A stretch of 10,012 bases of DNA from Clostridia bacterium (GTDB lineage Bacteria > Bacillota_A > Clostridia > Oscillospirales > Acutalibacteraceae): contig JAFPCJ010000077.1 of the NCBI GenBank assembly GCA_017423885.1, positions 1-10,012 of the forward strand, given 5' to 3'. The translations under genes and the position numbers were made by a program. Below the pieces are notes generated by a model. It searched no databases. It was not told the origin of the DNA and worked only from the letters and a program-made list of their open reading frames with translations. Positions 6,314 through 10,012 of the stretch are shown here, in pieces (the stretch's first letter is position 1; each line of letters opens with the position of its first letter).

Positions 6314-7233
6314 GTTTTCCGCTTATAGGAAATGAGCGGCTGAAAAATGCCGTTGAAAGCTTTATCGGAGCCGACAGAATACCCCATGCTCTGCTGATAG
6401 AGGGCGAAAAGGGCATTGGCAAGCATACGCTTGCCGAATACATCACCAATGCTGCCGTATGCACCGCGCAGGATGCGCCCTGCCATGAGTGTAACAGTTG
6501 CCATTTAGCCAAGGTGGGAAGTCATCCCGATATTGTTAATATCGCTCCCGAAAACGGAAAAAAGAATATATCGGTAGAGCAGATACGCTCACTTCGTCAG
6601 CAAGCCTTTATTAAGGCGCACATTGCCGACCGCAGAGTTTTTATCATTGAAAAAGCCGATACCATGAATGAGCAGGCTCAAAACGCGCTCTTGAAAGTGC
6701 TTGAGGAGCCGCCGCAGGGTGTGATATTCATTCTCATAGCATCCTCACGCACAGCCTTGCTTGACACTATTGTTTCGCGCTGTGTGACCCTTTCCCCTGC
6801 AATACCCGAGCACAGCACAGCCGCAAAGCATATTGCCGAGATCTGTGATGCAGACGCTTCTCGAATCGATGAAGCCTTACGAGCCTCTTCCGGATGTATC
6901 GGCAGAGCTTTGGAGCTTTTAGGGGATGCACAAAACGATAAAATAGCACAGACTGCCTGCGAATTTCTCGAGCTTCTTATAAAAGAGGACGAATGGGGAA
7001 TGCTAAAGCTTCTCGCCCCCTTTGAAAAGGACAGAGCCGCTACCGATGCTTTGTTTTCGGCGCTCAAGGCCGAAACGGTCAGACAGCTTCGCAGATGCCG
7101 CGGTCTTGTGATGCGCTCGCGTATGCTCAATCGGTTTTACGACCGTCTTGGCACATACGAGGAGCTGCTTAAAACCAACATTAATCTTTCCTTGCTGTTT
7201 TGCGCACTTGTTTCTTGCAATTCAGCAGGTTAG
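6310..7233 (+). CDS. holB: DNA polymerase III delta prime subunit
   Basis: This 307-residue AAA+ protein is the delta prime subunit of the clamp loader that places the sliding clamp on primed DNA. The P-loop is GEKGIGKHT (32-40). A zinc-binding module follows with C51, C58, C61 and C64 (C-x6-C-x2-C-x2-C). FIIEKADTMNEQAQNALLKVLEEPP (111-135) carries the Walker B-like and adjacent helix region shared by delta prime and tau/gamma. SRC (156-158) supplies the arginine finger typical of these subunits. The last third, a helical collar, is weakly conserved as usual. It starts on the ATGA overlap with trpS without a good ribosome site of its own, indicating coupling, and ricT follows 26 bases later. 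The intact P-loop is a common Firmicute feature. DnaX is excluded because the protein is short and has only the delta prime pattern. Confidence 0.93.
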   Translation: MSFPLIGNERLKNAVESFIGADRIPHALLIEGEKGIGKHTLAEYITNAAVCTAQDAPCHECNSCHLAKVGSHPDIVNIAPENGKKNISVEQIRSLRQQAFIKAHIADRRVFIIEKADTMNEQAQNALLKVLEEPPQGVIFILIASSRTALLDTIVSRCVTLSPAIPEHSTAAKHIAEICDADASRIDEALRASSGCIGRALELLGDAQNDKIAQTACEFLELLIKEDEWGMLKLLAPFEKDRAATDALFSALKAETVRQLRRCRGLVMRSRMLNRFYDRLGTYEELLKTNINLSLLFCALVSCNSAG

Positions 7234-7259
7234 CTATAACAAAAGAGGAACTATAATTT

Positions 7260-8093
7260 ATGAAAAAAGTTATTACCATCAAATTCAAATCGGACGGACG
7301 CGCTTACTTCTTTGATCCCGACGGAATCACGGCTGATGTTGGAGAAAAAGTGATAGTTGAGACCTCAAACGGTCTTGGTCTCGGAACCGTCAGCGAAGTT
7401 ACACATGAGGTTGAAGACAGCGAGATAGTCAGTCCTTTAAAAAAGGTACTTCGAAAAGCCAACGATAAGGACCTTAAAAGAGTAGAGGAAAATCACCGTC
7501 TTGAAAAAGAAGCTCAGGCTGTTTGCAACGCAAAGATCGCCGAATTAAAGCTCGACATGAATCTTGTTGAAGTAGAATATTCCTTTGACGGCGGAAAGAT
7601 CACATTCTTCTTCACCGCTGACGGACGAGTTGACTTCCGCGAGCTTGTAAAGCTTCTCGCTTCGCATTTCCACACCCGTATCGAGCTTCGTCAGATAGGT
7701 GTTCGCGATAAGGCGAGAATGCTCGGCGGACTCGGTCTTTGCGGTCAGCCTTTCTGCTGTAAGCGTTTTCTTGATAATTTCCAGCCTGTTTCCATTAAAA
7801 TGGCAAAGGAACAGGGTCTTCCCATTAATCCTGCAAATATTTCGGGAAGCTGCGGCAGACTTATGTGCTGTCTTAAATACGAGCAGGATTCCTATGAATA
7901 TCTCGCCACCATTACACCAAGCGTTGGCTCTACCGTAAAAACCCCCGAGGGTACGGGTATTGTAACCGATGTAAACATGATATCCGGTAATCTCCTTGTA
8001 AGACTTAATGACAGCGAAGCCGCTCCCATTAAGATACATCGCAGTAAGGTCAAGCTTCTCTCTCGCAGAAAGCCGCGCCAGAACGAGGATTAA
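7260..8093 (+). CDS. ricT: PSP1-domain protein RicT (YaaT)
   Basis: This 277-residue protein contains the PSP1 C-terminal domain and matches B. subtilis RicT/YaaT. There, RicT with RicA and RicF forms a complex that binds iron-sulfur clusters, works with RNase Y in mRNA maturation and affects sporulation, competence and biofilm formation. The diagnostic cysteine clusters are GLCGQPFCC (C161, C166, C167) and GSCGRLMCC (C198, C203, C204), with C89 further upstream. GVRDKARMLGGLGLCG and the following IKMAKEQGLP (179-188) are strongly family-like. Residues 62-100 look like a charged helical linker. The C-terminal part (221-268) resembles a small beta-barrel. Following holB reproduces the order holB-yaaT in Bacillus. 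GAGG is 11 bases before the ATG, rather far. No terminator is visible after the stop, so read-through into the ferredoxin gene is possible. Confidence 0.95.
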   Translation: MKKVITIKFKSDGRAYFFDPDGITADVGEKVIVETSNGLGLGTVSEVTHEVEDSEIVSPLKKVLRKANDKDLKRVEENHRLEKEAQAVCNAKIAELKLDMNLVEVEYSFDGGKITFFFTADGRVDFRELVKLLASHFHTRIELRQIGVRDKARMLGGLGLCGQPFCCKRFLDNFQPVSIKMAKEQGLPINPANISGSCGRLMCCLKYEQDSYEYLATITPSVGSTVKTPEGTGIVTDVNMISGNLLVRLNDSEAAPIKIHRSKVKLLSRRKPRQNED

Positions 8094-8115
8094 AGGCTTA
8101 AACAGAAAATAACAC

Positions 8116-8143
8116 TTGCATTTTAGGTAAAATGTGATACAAT
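8116..8143 (+). promoter_or_regulatory. Promoter of the ferredoxin gene
   Basis: TTGCAT (8116-8121) and TACAAT (8138-8143) are 16 bases apart, with TGTGA directly before the -10 as an extended element. It lies in the 115-base gap between ricT and the ferredoxin gene and would give a leader of roughly 60 bases. Its first 12 bases, TTGCATTTTAGG, are identical to those of the trpS promoter. Confidence 0.7.
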
Positions 8144-8152
8144 AGTTTTTGT

Positions 8153-8192
8153 AAATGGTTTTATTTATACCATTTTAAGTCCGTTTAACGGA
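8153..8192 (+). other. Two small hairpins in the ferredoxin mRNA leader
   Basis: AAATGGT (8153-8159) pairs perfectly with ACCATTT (8169-8175) around a nine-base loop, and TCCG (8180-8183) pairs with CGGA (8189-8192) around five bases. The second hairpin ends four bases before the GGAGG ribosome site. They sit at the 5' end of a short, probably abundant mRNA and may stabilise it or keep the ribosome site open. No known riboswitch pattern is recognised. Confidence 0.45.
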
Positions 8193-8208
8193 TGTGGAGG
8201 TGTATTCA

Positions 8209-8379
8209 ATGGCTTTTAAGATTTCCGATGCTTGCATCAGCTGCGGCGCTTGTGCTGCAGGATGCCCCTGTGAGGCTATCTCCGAGGGTGCTACTCAATA
8301 TGAGATCGATGCTGATAAGTGCTGCAGCTGTGGCGCTTGTGTTGCAGGTTGCCCCGTAGAGGCTATCTCTGAGGACTAA
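8209..8379 (+). CDS. 2[4Fe-4S] clostridial-type ferredoxin
   Basis: This 56-residue electron carrier has the double C-x2-C-x2-C-x3-C-P pattern: C9, C12, C15, C19 followed by P20, and C38, C41, C44, C48 followed by P49. As in all bacterial 2[4Fe-4S] ferredoxins, the last cysteine of each motif completes the other cluster. It closely resembles the Clostridium pasteurianum protein in length and layout and would carry low-potential electrons for pyruvate:ferredoxin oxidoreductase, hydrogenase or radical-SAM enzymes in the cytoplasm. The two halves are unusually alike (CGACAAGCP and CGACVAGCP, both followed by EAISE after one residue), showing the ancestral duplication. C21 and C39 are extra cysteines outside the ligand pattern. 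The ATG has GGAGG eight bases upstream; an in-frame GTG at 8194 precedes that ribosome site and is rejected. It is a single-gene unit ended by a strong terminator. Confidence 0.96.
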   Translation: MAFKISDACISCGACAAGCPCEAISEGATQYEIDADKCCSCGACVAGCPVEAISED

Positions 8380-8390
8380 TACTTAAGCCG

Positions 8391-8429
8391 AAGCGGCTGT
8401 CTCGTTTTTCGAGACAGCCGCTTTTTTTA
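8391..8429 (+). terminator. Strong Rho-independent terminator after ferredoxin
   Basis: A perfect 14-bp stem (AAGCGGCTGTCTCG at 8391-8404 with its complement at 8410-8423) has a five-T loop and runs into a seven-T tract (8423-8429, the first T also closing the stem). It starts 12 bases after the ferredoxin stop. On the minus strand the hairpin also forms just past bioY, but no T-tract follows, so it acts mainly for the plus strand. Confidence 0.95.
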
Positions 8430-8432
8430 TAT

Positions 8433-8963
8433 CTAATATAATGAATTAAAGCGTTTTTTTAGTATCGAAGACAATGTATGTGCGGCAACCACCGACAGTA
8501 CATCCTTTAATATAAACGGAAACGAAACACCCATGAACGCCGCCGCTATTCCCACGTGAGACACGGCGCAAAAATGCAGTATTCCGCAAATGTGACATAA
8601 TATAACTCCCAAAGTGCCAAGACTCCAAGCGGTAACACGTCCCTTATCTCTACCGACGGCACACAAGAGGAGAATTGCGAAAAATCCGTATAAAAAGCCG
8701 CCCGAGGGACCAAAAAGTATTCCTGCACCGCCCAAAAATCCCGAAAACACCGGTACTCCCACAAGTCCGAGCAGTAGATACGCGCCCAAAGCCATGCTTC
8801 CTGCACCCATTCCGAGGAAATATCCGCACAGCGCTACGCCGAGTGTCTGCGCCGTCATCAGAACGTTTCCGAAAAAAGGAAATGATATCCAAGCAGAGAC
8901 AACGAGTATTACCGTAAACACCGCCGAAAGGCAAAGTCTTTTTATTTCAATCCTATTATTCAT
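8433..8963 (-). CDS. bioY: Biotin transporter substrate-binding component BioY
   Basis: This 176-residue membrane protein is the biotin-binding S component of an ECF-type vitamin transporter; it works with a shared or dedicated energising module (EcfT plus ATPases), none of which is in the window. It has about six hydrophobic segments. The family signature is clear at 69-94: GVPVFSGF, GG at 78-79, then GPSGGFLYGF. The C-terminal segment FPFILKDVLSV lacks the lysine commonly seen after D in the family pattern PGDxxK, a small departure. I start it at the ATG 8963-8961, with AGGAG seven bases upstream; an extension to 8996 lies inside birA and has no such site. The start overlaps the birA stop by eight bases, so the two are coupled and jointly provide biotin uptake and attachment. 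Biotin scavenging suggests auxotrophy, which cannot be tested here. Confidence 0.94.
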   Translation of the reverse strand: MNNRIEIKRLCLSAVFTVILVVSAWISFPFFGNVLMTAQTLGVALCGYFLGMGAGSMALGAYLLLGLVGVPVFSGFLGGAGILFGPSGGFLYGFFAILLLCAVGRDKGRVTAWSLGTLGVILCHICGILHFCAVSHVGIAAAFMGVSFPFILKDVLSVVAAHTLSSILKKRFNSLY

Positions 8964-9759
8964 GCTCCGTCTCCTGCTCGGGTCGCACCGAAACATCCCC
9001 TGCCGATAGTGCTACTGTTTTTCCGTCCCGCTCGAGTATTATGCGTGCGTTTTCATCAATTCCCTTGACTTTAGCGCTGTAAAGCTTACCGTCAAGCTCG
9101 TATTCAACCGTTTTTCCGTCAAGGTAAGAGCGTCTGCGGTATTCCGCTAAAAATCCTTTAGACTTCAAATCGCTGTAAAGCGCCGAAAAGCCGTTTACTA
9201 TATCGGCTACAAGCTTTGCTTTTTCGTTTCCGCCAATCTGCCTTTTGCCGAACACTGCCGCGGCGCGGTCGGCTATTTCCTGCGGATATCCGTTTTCAGG
9301 CTCGGTAAGATTTATGCCTATTCCGAGTATTGCGCTGTCAAGACGAGTACCGTTGCCGCCAAATACGCCTTCGGTAAGTATGCCGCACACCTTTTTGCCC
9401 TCTATATAGATATCGTTCACCCACTTGATAAGGCATTGCTTTTGAGCGAATTTTTCTATCGTCTGCGCTACAGCCACCGCCGCGGCAACAGTTATATATA
9501 CCGCTTCCTCGGCTTTAATACTCGGTCGCAAAACAAGGCTGAAATATATACCGCCGTCGGGCGAAAAGAAGCTTCTGCCAAGTCTCCCTCTGCCTGCGGT
9601 CTGCCTTTGCGCTACTATCATGGAAAACTCTTCTTCCCCCAATGCCGCCAGACGCTTTGCCTCGGCGTTGGTAGAGCCAATTTCGTCAAACAAATAAACT
9701 TTGCCTTTTGTATTCAGATATTTTTCAAGTTGCTCTTTTGAAAAATGCTCGTTATTCAT
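8956..9759 (-). CDS. birA: Biotin--protein ligase, monofunctional (group I)
   Basis: This 267-residue ligase activates biotin with ATP to biotinyl-5'-AMP and attaches it to the lysine of biotin carboxyl carrier domains. STN (29-31), the biotin/adenylate loop QTAGRGRLGR (53-62), KWVNDI (112-117, with the key K112) and GIGINL (146-151) are intact. The C-terminal SH3-like domain (about 218-262) is present. The protein begins directly with the catalytic domain, so it lacks the N-terminal winged helix of E. coli and B. subtilis BirA and cannot act as the classical biotin repressor. The start is an ATG with GGTGA four bases upstream. The promoter at 9775-9803 leaves a leader of only about eight to ten bases, placing the ribosome site at the very 5' end. 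It overlaps bioY downstream and is divergent from an AraC-family gene. Confidence 0.95.
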   Translation of the reverse strand: MNNEHFSKEQLEKYLNTKGKVYLFDEIGSTNAEAKRLAALGEEEFSMIVAQRQTAGRGRLGRSFFSPDGGIYFSLVLRPSIKAEEAVYITVAAAVAVAQTIEKFAQKQCLIKWVNDIYIEGKKVCGILTEGVFGGNGTRLDSAILGIGINLTEPENGYPQEIADRAAAVFGKRQIGGNEKAKLVADIVNGFSALYSDLKSKGFLAEYRRRSYLDGKTVEYELDGKLYSAKVKGIDENARIILERDGKTVALSAGDVSVRPEQETEHE

Positions 9760-9774
9760 TAAATCACCATTAAA

Positions 9775-9803
9775 AATATACCCCTAAACCATCCGAAAGT
9801 CAA
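9775..9803 (-). promoter_or_regulatory. Promoter of birA-bioY
   Basis: Minus-strand TTGACT (9798-9803) and TATATT (9775-9780) are separated by 17 bases. The start of transcription would fall only about eight to ten bases before the birA ATG. No biotin operator of the BirA type is recognised, in line with the missing DNA-binding domain of the encoded ligase. Confidence 0.68.
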
Positions 9804-9816
9804 ACAAATTCTTTTT

Positions 9817-9836
9817 AGGGTTGAAAAATACACCCT
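9817..9836. promoter_or_regulatory. Palindrome between divergent birA and AraC-family promoters
   Basis: AGGGT (9817-9821) and ACCCT (9832-9836) form an inverted repeat with a ten-base spacer, overlapping the -35 region of the rightward promoter and lying 14 bases upstream of the leftward -35. The half-site spacing of about 1.5 helical turns is compatible with a dimeric regulator. It may control the AraC-family gene; which protein binds is unknown. Confidence 0.35.
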
Positions 9837-9850
9837 TTTTGTGTTACAAT
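9821..9850 (+). promoter_or_regulatory. Promoter of the AraC-family gene
   Basis: TTGAAA (9821-9826) and TACAAT (9845-9850) are 18 bases apart, with TGTGT before the -10 as an extended element, as in the trpS and ferredoxin promoters. The leader would be about 17 bases. Confidence 0.65.
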
Positions 9851-9873
9851 TTTAAAGAAAAGGGGGAGATGGC

Positions 9874-10012
9874 GTGAAGAGTGCTATTTATGAATATAAA
9901 TCAGATCCATATTGTATTCAGATGCAACCTATTTTAAGTAATATTCCTCATTTCCATAAGGAAATTGAGATGGTTTATGTTTCAAAGGGCAGTGTAGTTG
10001 CTCACGCTGACC
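9874..10012 (+). CDS. AraC-family regulator, N-terminal cupin part (partial, runs off right edge)
   Basis: The first 46 residues are present. They look like the start of an AraC-type sensor domain: HFHKEIEMVYVSKGS (26-40) matches the conserved first cupin strand pair, where histidine and glutamate line the sugar pocket and a glycine turn follows. The DNA-binding domain with two helix-turn-helix motifs would lie beyond the window edge. The start is a GTG with GGAG five bases upstream; an in-frame stop at 9853-9855 rules out an earlier start, and the ATG at 9869 meets a stop after two codons. Such proteins usually activate sugar-utilisation genes next to them, so the target genes probably lie to the right. 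It is divergent from birA, with no sign that it regulates biotin genes. Confidence 0.8.
   Translation, partial: MKSAIYEYKSDPYCIQMQPILSNIPHFHKEIEMVYVSKGSVVAHAD

Noticed and set aside
8194..8208. GTG start for the ferredoxin at 8194
   Set aside because: These codons contain the GGAGG ribosome site of the ATG at 8209, and the shorter protein matches the family start.
8391..8429. Same hairpin as a terminator for bioY on the minus strand
   Set aside because: The stem would form, but no T-tract follows on that strand, so efficient intrinsic termination is not supported.
8964..8996. Extended bioY start at 8996
   Set aside because: The extension lies inside birA, is polar and arginine-rich, and the ATG at 8963 has an AGGAG at ideal distance.
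1..10012. Insertion sequences, CRISPR arrays, tRNA or rRNA genes, phage or defence genes
   Set aside because: No terminal inverted repeats, transposase-like proteins, regularly spaced repeats or cloverleaf sequences were seen; all sizeable reading frames are accounted for by metabolic, housekeeping or regulatory families.

Overview
The window reads as chromosomal DNA of an obligately anaerobic Firmicute, most likely a gut-type Clostridium relative (Oscillospirales/Ruminococcaceae-like; this placement is inference). The support is a glycyl radical enzyme, which oxygen destroys, a clostridial 2[4Fe-4S] ferredoxin, a holB-ricT pair as in Bacillus/Clostridium, strong AGGAGG-type ribosome binding sites and sigma-A promoters with TGTG extended -10 elements. 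Coding density is high. No RNA gene, mobile element, CRISPR array or gene-free stretch over 300 bases is visible.

Left block (1-5156, all minus strand): a catabolic island. A GntR/UTRA regulator (4387-5100) has its own promoter and terminator. It is followed by an operon led by a near-consensus promoter (TTGACT-17-TATAAT, 4308-4336) carrying two AACAT-N4-AYGTT palindromes. The operon encodes an FGGY sugar/polyol kinase, a compact glycyl radical enzyme with a dehydratase-type Cys-x-Glu site, a DeoC-family class I aldolase and, running off the left edge, what looks like the first residues of an iron-containing alcohol dehydrogenase. Read together, these suggest a radical-based fermentation of a polyol or anhydro-sugar: phosphorylate, dehydrate by radical chemistry to a deoxysugar phosphate, split it into glyceraldehyde 3-phosphate plus a short aldehyde, and reduce the aldehyde. 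One concrete version is pentitol 5-phosphate to 2-deoxypentose 5-phosphate to acetaldehyde plus G3P, then ethanol. This is the most interesting part of the window; the substrate is not established by the sequence.

Middle block (5203-8379, plus strand): housekeeping genes trpS, holB (DNA polymerase III delta prime) and ricT (PSP1-domain protein), apparently one transcription unit, then a separately promoted 56-residue ferredoxin closed by a perfect 14-bp stem terminator.

Right block: birA and bioY overlap on the minus strand and form a biotin attachment and uptake unit. The BirA lacks a DNA-binding domain, so it cannot repress in the classical way. Divergent from birA is the start of an AraC-family regulator with an N-terminal cupin domain, cut by the right edge.
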